Shown here: in pieces, positions 50,016 to 58,948 of the stretch | How the letters are laid out: each line of letters opens with the position of its first letter | How positions within the stretch are numbered: the stretch's first letter is position 1 | From: M3007 sp031425035 | Lineage (GTDB): Bacteria; Bacteroidota; Bacteroidia; Chitinophagales; Saprospiraceae | Reading direction: 5' to 3' | Assembly (NCBI GenBank): GCA_031425035.1 | Contig: JANPIN010000065.1 | Span: 1-64,000 of the forward strand | DNA: 64,000 bases | Notes under the pieces: model-generated | What the model was told of the DNA's origin: nothing | Seen by the model: the letters and a program-made list of their open reading frames with translations, nothing else | Databases searched by the model: none | Position numbers and translations under genes: made by a program

Positions 50016-50366
50016 TTATTCGTTTTCCGCAATGCCAAGCTCCTGCATCATTTGCAGGCCGTAATCCCTGATGTGGGTAATCAGCGGAATAACCTGCCGG
50101 CCTTTTTCAGTCAGACTATACTCGGTGTGCGGCGGTACTTCCGCATACACTTTCCTGTCAATATAACCATTGGCTTCCAGTTGCTTTAACTGGGTGCTGA
50201 TCACTTTATCGGAAATGTGCGGAAGGGTCTTTTTTAACTCCCCGTATCGCAGGGTCGCTTTATGGAGCCGCCACAGGATGGGCATTTTCCAGGTGCCACC
50301 GATAAAGTGCAGGGCGAATTCGACCGGGTGGTAGTAGACTTTGTGTTTGTAGATAAAATCGGGCAT
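50016..50366 (-). CDS. HxlR-family transcriptional regulator
   Basis: 116 residues from the ATG at 50366 (MPDFIYKHKVYYHP); an in-frame ATG at 50426 would lie upstream of the promoter-like box at 50385-50392. The winged helix pattern of HxlR is clear: FIGGTWKMPILWRLHKATLR, then ELKKTLPHISDKVISTQLKQ, EANGYIDRKVYAEVPPHTEYS and LTEKGRQVIPLI. It probably regulates itself and the divergent DJ-1/hydrolase gene. Confidence 0.88.
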   Translation of the reverse strand: MPDFIYKHKVYYHPVEFALHFIGGTWKMPILWRLHKATLRYGELKKTLPHISDKVISTQLKQLEANGYIDRKVYAEVPPHTEYSLTEKGRQVIPLITHIRDYGLQMMQELGIAENE

Positions 50367-50384
50367 ACCTAATGGCTTTTCAGA

Positions 50385-50392
50385 CAAAGATA
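50385..50392 (-). promoter_or_regulatory. -7 box for the HxlR gene
   Basis: TATCTTTG on the minus strand matches TAnnTTTG. Transcription would start about 12 nt before the ATG at 50366. Confidence 0.45.
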
Positions 50393-50393
50393 A

Positions 50394-50445
50394 AGTAGCT
50401 CGCCTCGTCCACCCATACTTACCCAAATGTTAGTAGCTCACTTCG
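50394..50445. promoter_or_regulatory. Candidate HxlR operator: palindrome between direct repeats
   Basis: Between the divergent genes lies the imperfect palindrome TACTTAC...GTTAGTA (50416-50435, 6 of 7 pairs). It is flanked by two direct repeats, AGTAGCTCGCCTCG (50394-50407) and AGTAGCTCACTTCG (50432-50445), 38 nt apart and 12 of 14 identical. This overlaps the HxlR promoter-like box and is well placed for control of both genes. Confidence 0.45.
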
Positions 50446-50527
50446 AAGGCCGGTAAACCCACCGTTGCAGGGCTGTCTGCACCTTTGTGCGACATTCATG
50501 TAAACAAAAAATCTAAACCTGCGGACA

Positions 50528-52039
50528 ATGAAAAAAGGACTCTTGTTTCTATTGGCTTTTCTTTCCTGTATGCATTTCACACTGGCCCAGCACAATGCCG
50601 GCAATAATGGCAAAGTACTGATGATTGCTTCCAACCCGGCGGTAAGCGGGCAAACCGGCTGGCCGATCGGTGTTTGGTTTGCCGAACTGGCCCATCCCTA
50701 CTGGGTGTTTTCAGAGGCGGGATACACCGTGGACATTGCCAGTCCGGACGGCGGAGAGATAAAATTCGACGGCTTCAGCGATCCGGAAGATGCCAGCAAA
50801 TACGCCGCCTTCGATTACGTGTCGCTGGGCTTCAAAAAAAACGAAGCAAAAATGGCGCTTACCAAAAACACCCTGAAACTATCCACTATCCGGCCCGACG
50901 ATTATAAAGCCATTTTCGTGTGCGGTGGCCAGGGACCGATGTACACTTTTATCGACAATGCCGAATTGCACACGTTTTTCACCAGTTTTTATCAGACGGG
51001 CAAACCGACCGCTGCCATCTGCCATGGTACCTGTATTCTGTTAAAAGCTAAATTGCCCAATGGTAAATACCTGGTGCAAGGCAAACGCTGGACGGGTTTT
51101 GCGGCCAGCGAGGAACAGTATGCGGACAACTATGTGGGACAAAAAATCCAGCCTTTCCGCATCGAGGACGAAGCGCGCAAAATGCCCGACAACCGATTTG
51201 AAGTGGGCGCCCCATTTTCTGCCTATGCGCTTCAGGACGGCAATCTGATCACTGGTCAGCAGCAAAATAGTGGAGCCGCCGCGGCCGAACTGGTGGTAAA
51301 AGCGCTTGAAAAAGACAAGGCACGCTATCCGACGTATGTACTGGTACATGGTGCCTGGGCCGATGAAAGTGCCTGGGGTTTCGTGCGCAACGAACTGGCC
51401 AGACAGGCAAATGTCGTGGTCGTAAATTTACCTGCGCATGGCATCGATCTGACTCCCGCCAAAGCCGTTTCGTTGAAAGACTATACCGATCAGGTGGAAA
51501 AAGTCATTAATGCGCAAGCCGGTCAGGTGATTTTGGTAGGCCACAGCATGGCCGGCATGGTCATTTCGCAGGTCGCTGAACATATACCGCAAAAAATCTC
51601 CAGGCTGGTGTATGTGTCGGCTTATTTGCTAAAAAACGGGGAGAGTCTGCTGTCGATCTCCCAACAGGATACGCAGAGCAAAGTCGGTCAGGCCCTGGAG
51701 TTTAATGCGGATCAGACGGCGGCCAGGATCAATAAAGACGTCATTCCGGGGGCGGTCTGCGATGATTGCCCGCAATACATGAAAGAGGCCCTGGTAAAAT
51801 ACCATAGAGAGGAACCGACCAAACCGCTGGGCGAAAACGTAGTGTTGACAACGGCTAAATTTGGTCGTGTGCCCAAATACTATATCCACACTGCAAATGA
51901 TCGGGCCGTGGGTTATGAACTGCAGAAAATGATGGTAAAAAATAATGGCGGCATTAAAAACACCTACCTCCTGCAGACCAGTCACCTGCCTTTTGTCGTG
52001 CAGCCGCAGGAATTTTTGAAAATCCTGTTGAGCATTTAA
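50528..52039 (+). CDS. Secreted DJ-1/PfpI-alpha/beta-hydrolase fusion protein
   Basis: 503 residues. Signal peptide (about 1-20, ending HFTLAQ). The N-terminal half (about 28-265) is a DJ-1/PfpI type 1 glutamine-amidotransferase-like domain with the nucleophile elbow Cys165 in TAAICHGTCILL. The C-terminal half (about 272-503) is an alpha/beta hydrolase: YVLVHGAWADESAWGF, Ser340 in LVGHSMAGMV, a D near 457 (HTANDRAVG) and His486 in QTSHLPFV. Each half alone is common, but the pairing in one exported protein is unusual. It is divergent from the HxlR gene and followed directly by a DUF481 gene. Confidence 0.85.
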   Translation: MKKGLLFLLAFLSCMHFTLAQHNAGNNGKVLMIASNPAVSGQTGWPIGVWFAELAHPYWVFSEAGYTVDIASPDGGEIKFDGFSDPEDASKYAAFDYVSLGFKKNEAKMALTKNTLKLSTIRPDDYKAIFVCGGQGPMYTFIDNAELHTFFTSFYQTGKPTAAICHGTCILLKAKLPNGKYLVQGKRWTGFAASEEQYADNYVGQKIQPFRIEDEARKMPDNRFEVGAPFSAYALQDGNLITGQQQNSGAAAAELVVKALEKDKARYPTYVLVHGAWADESAWGFVRNELARQANVVVVNLPAHGIDLTPAKAVSLKDYTDQVEKVINAQAGQVILVGHSMAGMVISQVAEHIPQKISRLVYVSAYLLKNGESLLSISQQDTQSKVGQALEFNADQTAARINKDVIPGAVCDDCPQYMKEALVKYHREEPTKPLGENVVLTTAKFGRVPKYYIHTANDRAVGYELQKMMVKNNGGIKNTYLLQTSHLPFVVQPQEFLKILLSI

Positions 52040-52042
52040 GTG

Positions 52043-52834
52043 ATGGGCATAAGAATATGGATCGTGGCTCTGGCGGCCTTGCTTTCAGGGCGGAATGCAG
52101 CCGCTCAGATCAACGAAAGCGACACGTTGCATTACCAGTTACGCGTGCTGCTGAACGGTAATTACCAACAGGGCAATGTAGAGCTGCTGGCGGTGCGCAG
52201 CAAGGTGGATTTTTTGTGGGCGCCGCAAACCAACTGGGTTTTTAAATCGCAGAATTCGAGCCTGTACCAGACCATTTACGGCCGTAAAGCCGATAACGAC
52301 GTTTTTAGCCGCAACTATTTGTATTTCCAGCCACACAGGAGAATTTACCCTTTCGTCATTGCTTACCTGTCGGGCAATTTCCGGCGCAAAATCGAAAGCC
52401 GCTATTTTGTCGGAACCGGAATCAGCTGGCAGGTGGTAAATACGCGTCCGCTGGTGTTGAAGTGCTCGGCCAGTGTCGTGAAAGAATCCACCAGGTTTGG
52501 AAACAGCATGTATAATTACCCGGAATACGACGGCCGCGACAAACTGACGCTCTGGCGAGGCACGCTATATACCGGCGGATGGGCGTATTTGCTGCACCGA
52601 CAGCTGCGGGTGTTTTACGACGTTTTCTGGCAGCCTGCTTTTAGTGAACCCCGTAATTACCGCAGCCAATATGACCTCGGGCTGGATTTATTCGTTTGGA
52701 AAGGTTTGTCTTTCAATGTTTTATATACCAGCACACATGAAAATGTAGTTGTGCAAAATGTAAAACAGAACGACCGGAATCTGAGCTTCGGTCTGGCTTA
52801 CAACTTTAGAAAAAAGGCTGGCGGATCTAAATAG
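52043..52834 (+). CDS. DUF481 outer-membrane protein
   Basis: 263 residues from the ATG at 52043, the second codon after the preceding stop (52037-52039); the GTG just before it is an alternative. Signal peptide (about 1-21). The body is a series of beta strands with aromatic ends (VDFLWAPQTNWVFKSQNSSL, IYPFVIAYLSGNFRRKIE, YFVGTGISWQVVNT, LDLFVWKGLSFNVLYTSTHE) as in DUF481, an outer-membrane barrel family often induced by envelope stress. It is probably co-transcribed with the DJ-1/hydrolase gene. Confidence 0.82.
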   Translation: MGIRIWIVALAALLSGRNAAAQINESDTLHYQLRVLLNGNYQQGNVELLAVRSKVDFLWAPQTNWVFKSQNSSLYQTIYGRKADNDVFSRNYLYFQPHRRIYPFVIAYLSGNFRRKIESRYFVGTGISWQVVNTRPLVLKCSASVVKESTRFGNSMYNYPEYDGRDKLTLWRGTLYTGGWAYLLHRQLRVFYDVFWQPAFSEPRNYRSQYDLGLDLFVWKGLSFNVLYTSTHENVVVQNVKQNDRNLSFGLAYNFRKKAGGSK

Positions 52835-53294
52835 CAATCCCGGCCCGGCCGTAGATAAAACTCATCAGCCAGGCGGGTCCGATCAGCAGAAATTGCAGGT
52901 CTTTCAGGAAGGACGGCTTTTTGCCTTCCACTTTATGGCCCCAGAACTGCCCGATCCAGGCCAGTACGAAAAGGCCAATGCTCACCTGCCAGAGCGGGAG
53001 GCCACTACGTTCTATTTGTTGACAGATAAAAAGGCAGATCATTCCGAAAATCGCCATGCCCACGGCTAAGGTGGTGGAAAGCCGGATATAATAAAAAAGG
53101 AGCAACAGTAAGGTGATCATCGCCAGGTTGAGCGTCAGGCCGGAAGCGACTTGCAGACTACCCAGTTTAACGCTGTACAACAGACCCACCACGGAGAAGA
53201 AAATGATCGGCACACAGATCCAGTGCACCATTTTATTGGTGGGATTGCGGTGGCTTTCGCCATATTCGTCGAGCAAGCTTTCAATGGTGCGCAT
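52827..53294 (-). CDS. Mpo1-like (DUF962) membrane protein
   Basis: 155 residues from the ATG at 53294 (MRTIESLLDEYGESHRNPTN); the longer frame upstream is a shadow of the neighbour's start. DUF962/Mpo1 features: SHRNPTNKMVHWICVPIIFF near the start with His ligands, and about four membrane helices. In yeast, Mpo1 is an iron-dependent dioxygenase of 2-hydroxy fatty acids in phytosphingosine breakdown; related bacterial proteins are called Mpo1-like. It is divergent from the acidic protein at 53412 and convergent with DUF481 (8 nt overlap). Confidence 0.82.
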   Translation of the reverse strand: MRTIESLLDEYGESHRNPTNKMVHWICVPIIFFSVVGLLYSVKLGSLQVASGLTLNLAMITLLLLLFYYIRLSTTLAVGMAIFGMICLFICQQIERSGLPLWQVSIGLFVLAWIGQFWGHKVEGKKPSFLKDLQFLLIGPAWLMSFIYGRAGIAI

Positions 53295-53411
53295 CAGGAA
53301 ATGATTAATGTGTGGGCCCAATAACAGGCTCGCAAATATACAAAACCAGTAAGCTAAACGGCAAGCCGGCGAGCGGCATGGATTTTTACTTATAGCCCAA
53401 AAAACGACTTT

Positions 53412-54032
53412 ATGGCCAAGCAAAATGATCCTCTGCCCAATGAACTCCACCAACCCGCCCATAACCCTGCCGCCAACCGCGAAAACCAGGACCTGGACTT
53501 CCCCGGTTATCCCCATCACCCCGCCAGCGAAGATATACTGAGTGCCGAAAGCGACGCCGTAAAGGTGGATGCCAACGTGGAAGATTTCTCACGAAACACC
53601 TGGACGGCAACCCGCGATGAAGCCGTGCGCAATCTGGGCGAAGAAAAACGTCCGGACCTGGCCGTCAGCGACTTGCAGGATGTACTACCGGGTGATGACC
53701 TGGAAACGACTCCGGCGGATATCGATCCGGACGCTGACGTAACCGAAGAAGACCTGATGCTGCTGGGTGATCCCAACCTGGATCAGGACGGCGGCGACGA
53801 CGAGCTTATGGACAACTACCAGGGGCTCGACGATACCGACCTGGATGGCGAACCACTGAACGAATATGCCGGCACCATATCGGCCACGGGCGTCGATCTC
53901 GATATGCCCGATCTCGAGCTGGATAGCGCGGGTTCGTCCGATCCGCTGGAAGATGAGGAAAATGATTATTTCAGTCTGGGCGGGGACGACAAAGATTCCC
54001 TGGAAGATGACCAGGCGGGTAATATTTTCTAG
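53412..54032 (+). CDS. Asp/Glu-rich acidic protein of unknown function
   Basis: 206 residues, no signal peptide. The N-terminus has a basic-to-neutral segment with LDFPGYPHHPASEDI, which I recall in other Bacteroidota hypothetical proteins. The rest is strongly acidic, with many DL, DD and DE pairs (DPDADVTEEDLMLLGDPNLD, GGDDELMDNYQGLDDTDLDG) and no hydrophobic core expected for a globular domain. It may be largely disordered or bind metals/nucleic-acid-binding partners; all of that is inference. A hairpin (54072-54108) follows. Confidence 0.6.
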   Translation: MAKQNDPLPNELHQPAHNPAANRENQDLDFPGYPHHPASEDILSAESDAVKVDANVEDFSRNTWTATRDEAVRNLGEEKRPDLAVSDLQDVLPGDDLETTPADIDPDADVTEEDLMLLGDPNLDQDGGDDELMDNYQGLDDTDLDGEPLNEYAGTISATGVDLDMPDLELDSAGSSDPLEDEENDYFSLGGDDKDSLEDDQAGNIF

Positions 54033-54071
54033 AACCGGCGGCTAAATTTCAAGTTATCGATGGTTTTGATT

Positions 54072-54108
54072 GTGCTAAACGCCACCTTTTCAGGCGACGT
54101 TTAGCACG
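54072..54108. terminator. Hairpin between two convergent genes
   Basis: GTGCTAAACG (54072-54081) pairs with CGTTTAGCAC (54099-54108) around a loop that contains CCACCTTTTCAGG. T-tracts are weak in both directions, but it lies where both convergent genes (ending 54032 and 54118) would need a terminator. Confidence 0.55.
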
Positions 54109-54117
54109 CATATCGGA

Positions 54118-57100
54118 TTACCGAGCCAGCAGAATGGTTTGGGTTTTCACCTGATCCCCCGCCTGGACCCGGAGCAGATAAATGCCGGGCTGCATGTCAC
54201 CCGTCTGTAAACGGAAGGTCCCCTCACCGTCCAGCGCACCCTGATACACCTGATGGACTATCTGTCCCAGCGTATTCATGATGCTGATCCGTACGTCCGC
54301 AGCCACCGCCTGTAGTTCTATGGTGAGTGCATCGCTGAATGGCACCGGATAACAACGCAGGTTGAAGTCCTGGCCCAAAGCGACCGGTTTGAGGTCCTCG
54401 CGGAATTGCACGCCGGCACAATTTCCTTCAAAAATGATGATCGAGCCCTGTTGGAGCTTAATGCCCACTTTATCCTGGGGAATACCGGCGATGATGGACT
54501 GTCCGCTGATGGCCAGGGCATTGCCCAAAGCATCATTCGCTGCGCCGCCGCCATCGGCTAACTGGCCAACCAGTACCCAGCCGAGTTCCTGACGCAGATA
54601 CGCAAAGGCCCGGCCGGAGTTTAAGCCGAATGGATTATCGCCCGGTGCGCCCACGGTGGCGTAGTTTCCATCGAGTGCCACTGCCGCACCGAAGTGGTCG
54701 TTGGCGGAGCCGTTATATTCCAGGATGGTGGTTTCCTGTAGCCAGCTACCGGTGGGTGTACGGCGGTAAATAAAGGCAGCCCCGGCATTGGATGCTTTCA
54801 GGTCATTGCCGTCGGCGCCAATGAGGGCATAACTTCCGCTCAGGCCTACGCTGATACCAAAGTTGTCACCAGTTTTACCTTGCTTGGCCCGCAGTTTAGC
54901 TGCCTGCCCCCAGGCGCCTGCACCGCCGAAGTCTTGTTCGAATATATAGGCTGCACCGGCTCCATCCCCTTTATCATCATCCCCGGTGGCGCCAACCAAC
55001 GCCCGAGTGCCATGGATCGATACTTTCCCCCCTAAGTGGTCGAAAGCCTCTCCGTCCGTCGCTTTCAGTTTCGCCGCCTGGCCCCAGTTATCCTGTCCGC
55101 CCAGGTTGCGGTCGAACAAATAGGCTGCCCCCGCTTCATTGCCAATTTCATCGTCGAGGGGGGCGCCTACCACCAGCAGGCCATCATACAGAGATATACT
55201 GGTACCAAACTGCGATCCGGGTGCCTGGTCGCTGGGCAGCAGTTTTTTTACAAACTCCCATTGGTTGAGGTTCGTCGCGTTTTGTTGAAAAATATATACA
55301 GCGCCGGCACCGGCTGCGCCCACGGCGGCAATGCCGTTGGAAATTGCCACACTGCCGCCGTACAGATCACTGTTCTGAATACTGGCCGGTACCAGCGAGC
55401 TTACCTCGCCCCAGTTGCCGGAACCGCCGGCATTTCTATGCAGTAAATAAGCGGCGCCAATGCCTTGTCCCCCTCCATTCGTATGGTTAGATCCCACAAT
55501 TGCCCAGTCACCATCAATGTCCACACTTTGGCCAAATTGCTCCAGCGCAGCGCCATCCGAAGCATAACGTTTGGCAACAGCCTGCCAGTCTTCAACTTCA
55601 TCGACCAGCCCATCGCAGTCATCGTCCAGACCGTTACAGACTTCCAGCCGGGATTTGACCACGATCTGGAAAGTGCAGTTAGTGGAAAGACCGGCCGCAT
55701 CGATCACCGAAGCGGTCACATTGGTATAACCCAGCTCAAAGCTGCTCAATGGTTCCTGGGTGTAGCTGGCGGTAAAACCCGGGCAGTTATCGCTGAAACT
55801 GGCCACATAGTCAACGACCGCCGAACAACTGTTTTCATCGGTCAGCGTCACAATATTAGCCGGGCAAATCACGGTAGGTGGCTGATAATCAGTGACTTTC
55901 ACCGTTTGCGTACAGGTGCTGCTATTTCCGGTAAGATCCTTAACAATGTAGGTTACCGTGGTCGTGCCGATTGGGAAAGTACCTGGCGAATTATTGGTCA
56001 GGGAACCTATGCCGCAGTTATCGTTCAGGAAAACACCACCGAGGTAGTCCACCGTGCGTGAACAGTTATTCCAGTCATTATTTAAAGATAAGTTGGCCGG
56101 ACAGGTAATGCTCGGCGCCTGCGTATCATTCACGGTCACGGTGAAGCTGCAGGTGCGGGTATTCCCCGAAGCATCTGTCGCTCTCCAGACATTGGTGGTT
56201 ACGCCGACTGGGTAGAATGCACCGCTGGCCAAACCACCTGTACTGACCACGGAGGTGACGCTACAGTTGTCCGTGGCAACAGGCGTGGTGTAGGTGGTGG
56301 TGGCGCCGCAGAGGCCGGGATCGTTGCTTTTGACAATGTTCGCCGGGCAGGTGATGTTCGGCAGGGTCACGTCGTTTACCGTCACCGTAAAGGTACATGT
56401 GCTGGACAGTCCAACGGCGTCGGTGGCTCGATAGGTAATGATGGTAACACCTACCGGAAAGGTAGAACCGCTGGCGAGTCCGCCGACCAGCGTGATGGAC
56501 GGTGCCGTGCAATTATCAGTGGCCGATATAGCGCCATAAGTGACTACGGCACTACAGGCCGTTGCCGGGCTATTATTGATCGTTACGCTGGCCGGGCATG
56601 AAATACTTGGCGGGATAACATCGGTTTTGGTAAAGCTCCAGATCGTACAGCCGGACGCCGTGCCTTGGGCATTTAATGGCCGGATCTGCCAGTAGTAAGT
56701 ACCCGCGGCCAGAATACCGGTGTTGATACTGGTACCAGCGACCGTTGCGAAGAAAGGCGGTGTCGTGCTGGTGCCGAAATAAACGTCGTAACTGGTGGCC
56801 GTCGGAGCTGCCGGCCAGCTTAAAGTTTGTGTGGTGTTCGGGCAGCCGGCATTCGAGCCGTTGGCCGGCGAGGCAGGTGCCGCCAGGCAGGCCGGGGCGC
56901 TTCCCGCCGGCGGACAATCGATCCGGAAAGTCTGCGAGGTGGCGGTGGTAACTTCCGGATCGAACAGAATATAATAGGTCGTACCGGCAGTCAATGGACC
57001 GAACGAATTTGATTCCGGTGCATTGGCATCACCAATACAGGTCCAGCCAGTAGCGCTGCAACCGCCGGAAGCTGCTTTGTAAAAATAATCTCCATAACCG

Positions 57101-58086
57101 CCACTCGCTGCGGTGACTACCTGCGTATGGATGCCAGTGACCGAAGCGGTAAAACTGTACACTTTTTCCTGTCCCGGGGTCGAAAACCCACAACTAGCCG
57201 GACTCCATACGCCGGTGCCGGTAGCCGTTGCCGTAACCGGCGTAGCACAGAGCAGGGTGGGGGTGCTGGCACAAGGGTTGTAAACGGGGCAGTTGATCTG
57301 GAAAGTTTGCGTAATCGAGGTGGTTGTCTCCGCGTCGAGCAAAATGTAATAGGTTGTGCCCCCGGTGAGCGTACCCATCGAAGCGGTAGTTGGACTGAAA
57401 ATATCCAGGATGCAGGTCCAGCCGGTGGAAGAACACCCGGCAGAAGCGGCTTTGTAAAAATAATCAATATACCCAGTGCTGCTGGTAGAAGTGACCTGCA
57501 GACTATAGACGCCGGTAGAGGGGGCCGTAAAACTGTACACTTTTTCCTGGCCCGGGGTCGAAAATCCGCAACTGCCCGGGCTCCATAAACCACTGCCGGA
57601 CAGCGTAGCCGTTGACGAAGTGCCGCAGGACTGGGTCAGTATAGTGGAACAAGGGTCGGCTGCTCCGACACAACTGGTACATTGAATGGTACCGGTATGG
57701 CAGGATCCATCCGTTCCGCAGGCTGCATTGGTATTGTAGTGCAGGTAAAGCGGTCCGGAAGCGGTGCATACTACACTGATCGGGGCAAACCCGAACCCAA
57801 GTACTGTACCACCAGGACTGCCCTGGCGGATGGTAATGTAGTTTCCAGTACCGCCTGTGGCATTGAACAGATAGGTGCTACCAGCCGTGCAACCGTTAAT
57901 GGTACTGTACTCACCGCCGAAAGCGCAGGTTGTAATGGTTACGACCGCATTGGTGGTGGGTGCCGTTATCGTACCAAATGCAGAAGGATTGGTACACTGG
58001 CTCCAAACTGCGTGGCTAGCTAACATCAAAAAAAGAAGCATTACGGCCCGAAGAGACCGGACGGAGATGGGTAATTTTACAGTCAT
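54118..58086 (-). CDS. Giant secreted adhesin-like protein with HYR and FG-GAP repeats
   Basis: 1322 residues. Signal peptide (about 1-32, ending HAVWSQ). Two similar CUB/PPC-like repeats (about 145-390; SGLWSPGSCGFSTPGQEKVY and its near copy) are followed by a fibronectin-III-like unit (about 395-485). Four HYR domains (about 487-818) repeat the pattern ISCPASVTINN...FTVTVNDVT. Then comes a MopE-like motif CNGLDDDCDGLVDE. FG-GAP/beta-propeller repeats (about 835-1225; AVSLDGNYATVGAPGD-like) precede a T9SS type A tail (about 1245-1322; LRCYPVPFSDALTIELQ). It should be exported and surface-attached, with adhesion the likely role. Confidence 0.88.
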   Translation of the reverse strand: MTVKLPISVRSLRAVMLLFLMLASHAVWSQCTNPSAFGTITAPTTNAVVTITTCAFGGEYSTINGCTAGSTYLFNATGGTGNYITIRQGSPGGTVLGFGFAPISVVCTASGPLYLHYNTNAACGTDGSCHTGTIQCTSCVGAADPCSTILTQSCGTSSTATLSGSGLWSPGSCGFSTPGQEKVYSFTAPSTGVYSLQVTSTSSTGYIDYFYKAASAGCSSTGWTCILDIFSPTTASMGTLTGGTTYYILLDAETTTSITQTFQINCPVYNPCASTPTLLCATPVTATATGTGVWSPASCGFSTPGQEKVYSFTASVTGIHTQVVTAASGGYGDYFYKAASGGCSATGWTCIGDANAPESNSFGPLTAGTTYYILFDPEVTTATSQTFRIDCPPAGSAPACLAAPASPANGSNAGCPNTTQTLSWPAAPTATSYDVYFGTSTTPPFFATVAGTSINTGILAAGTYYWQIRPLNAQGTASGCTIWSFTKTDVIPPSISCPASVTINNSPATACSAVVTYGAISATDNCTAPSITLVGGLASGSTFPVGVTIITYRATDAVGLSSTCTFTVTVNDVTLPNITCPANIVKSNDPGLCGATTTYTTPVATDNCSVTSVVSTGGLASGAFYPVGVTTNVWRATDASGNTRTCSFTVTVNDTQAPSITCPANLSLNNDWNNCSRTVDYLGGVFLNDNCGIGSLTNNSPGTFPIGTTTVTYIVKDLTGNSSTCTQTVKVTDYQPPTVICPANIVTLTDENSCSAVVDYVASFSDNCPGFTASYTQEPLSSFELGYTNVTASVIDAAGLSTNCTFQIVVKSRLEVCNGLDDDCDGLVDEVEDWQAVAKRYASDGAALEQFGQSVDIDGDWAIVGSNHTNGGGQGIGAAYLLHRNAGGSGNWGEVSSLVPASIQNSDLYGGSVAISNGIAAVGAAGAGAVYIFQQNATNLNQWEFVKKLLPSDQAPGSQFGTSISLYDGLLVVGAPLDDEIGNEAGAAYLFDRNLGGQDNWGQAAKLKATDGEAFDHLGGKVSIHGTRALVGATGDDDKGDGAGAAYIFEQDFGGAGAWGQAAKLRAKQGKTGDNFGISVGLSGSYALIGADGNDLKASNAGAAFIYRRTPTGSWLQETTILEYNGSANDHFGAAVALDGNYATVGAPGDNPFGLNSGRAFAYLRQELGWVLVGQLADGGGAANDALGNALAISGQSIIAGIPQDKVGIKLQQGSIIIFEGNCAGVQFREDLKPVALGQDFNLRCYPVPFSDALTIELQAVAADVRISIMNTLGQIVHQVYQGALDGEGTFRLQTGDMQPGIYLLRVQAGDQVKTQTILLAR

Positions 58087-58276
58087 CGTGAGAGCTTTTT
58101 AGAAAATGAAAAGAAATACTTGACTTGCTAAGGGACAGAAACGCCGTATAAAATTTTAAGAAACCCAGGTAACGCAAATATAAACAATGTTCGGCCGAAA
58201 TTCGTGCAGATTTATTTTGTCAGGTGGACGACAATTTTTCACTCTTCTCCAGTGCCTGCCGATTTTAGCGAATGGG

Positions 58277-58307
58277 GTCAATGTTGCCCATATTGAGCAA
58301 CATTGAC
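58277..58307. repeat. Perfect 11-bp inverted repeat in the divergent gap
   Basis: GTCAATGTTGC (58277-58287) and its exact complement (58297-58307) with a 9-nt centre. It lies in the 324-nt gap between the divergent adhesin and permease genes, where it could be an operator. No other feature is seen in the gap. Confidence 0.6.
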
Positions 58308-58410
58308 TTCGGTTTACCGGCGGTTTATGCATATTTCTTCTTTTGCCACCCCCATATAAGTGCGGTATATTTATTTATCTATACCATTTAAATTTTAAGC
58401 ATCTTTAAAC

Positions 58411-58914
58411 ATGACCAGTCTAAAACATTTTTTTGAAGATGCAGCCCGTAAAATATCGGATTACGCCGGTAAGCCCTTCGTTTTTATTGTCGCGCTTTTG
58501 CTGATAATTGTTTGGGCGGTAAGTGGTCCTATATTTGGTTTTTCAGATACCTGGCAATTAGTAATTAATACCAGCACAACTATAATTACTTTTTTAATGG
58601 TTTTTCTGGTACAGTCTGCGCAAAACAGGGATTCAAAAGCCTTACAATTAAAATTAGACGAACTAATTCTTAAACTGGACCAGGCAGATAATGTGATGAT
58701 CGATATTGAAGCATTGGGAGAGGATGAATTGGCGGAATTAGCGGCTAAATATAAAGAGATCAGGAATAGCCATGATGCGTCAGCAATGGAGAATTTCAAG
58801 AAGGAAACTCAATTAGCCAAGTTGAGCAAAAGTAAAAATAAGGCTAAAAAAGAAGATAAATCTGGTTCTTCTAATTCTAAAATCATTAAAACAAAAACTG
58901 CTGTATTGCGGTAA
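58411..58914 (+). CDS. Low-affinity iron permease-family protein
   Basis: 167 residues. The family pattern is visible in AARKISDYAGKPFVFIVALL, WAVSGPIFGFSDTWQLVINT and TTIITFLMVFLVQSAQNRDS, with two membrane helices (about 24-43, 50-70). The conserved KALQLKLDELI and later acidic helices (DEL) form the cytosolic part; the tail is Lys/Ser-rich. Despite the family name (from yeast Fet4), bacterial members are short and their transport role is unproven. A small membrane protein follows 34 nt later. Confidence 0.85.
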   Translation: MTSLKHFFEDAARKISDYAGKPFVFIVALLLIIVWAVSGPIFGFSDTWQLVINTSTTIITFLMVFLVQSAQNRDSKALQLKLDELILKLDQADNVMIDIEALGEDELAELAAKYKEIRNSHDASAMENFKKETQLAKLSKSKNKAKKEDKSGSSNSKIIKTKTAVLR

Positions 58915-58948
58915 TCCAATTCCAACTTTCAACTTAAAAAAAACGACT

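Noticed and set aside
50480..50490. CACCTTTG box as promoter for the DJ-1/hydrolase gene
   Set aside because: It differs from TAnnTTTG in the first base and the nearest TTG upstream is only 12 nt away, too close for a -33 element; it cannot be supported as the promoter.
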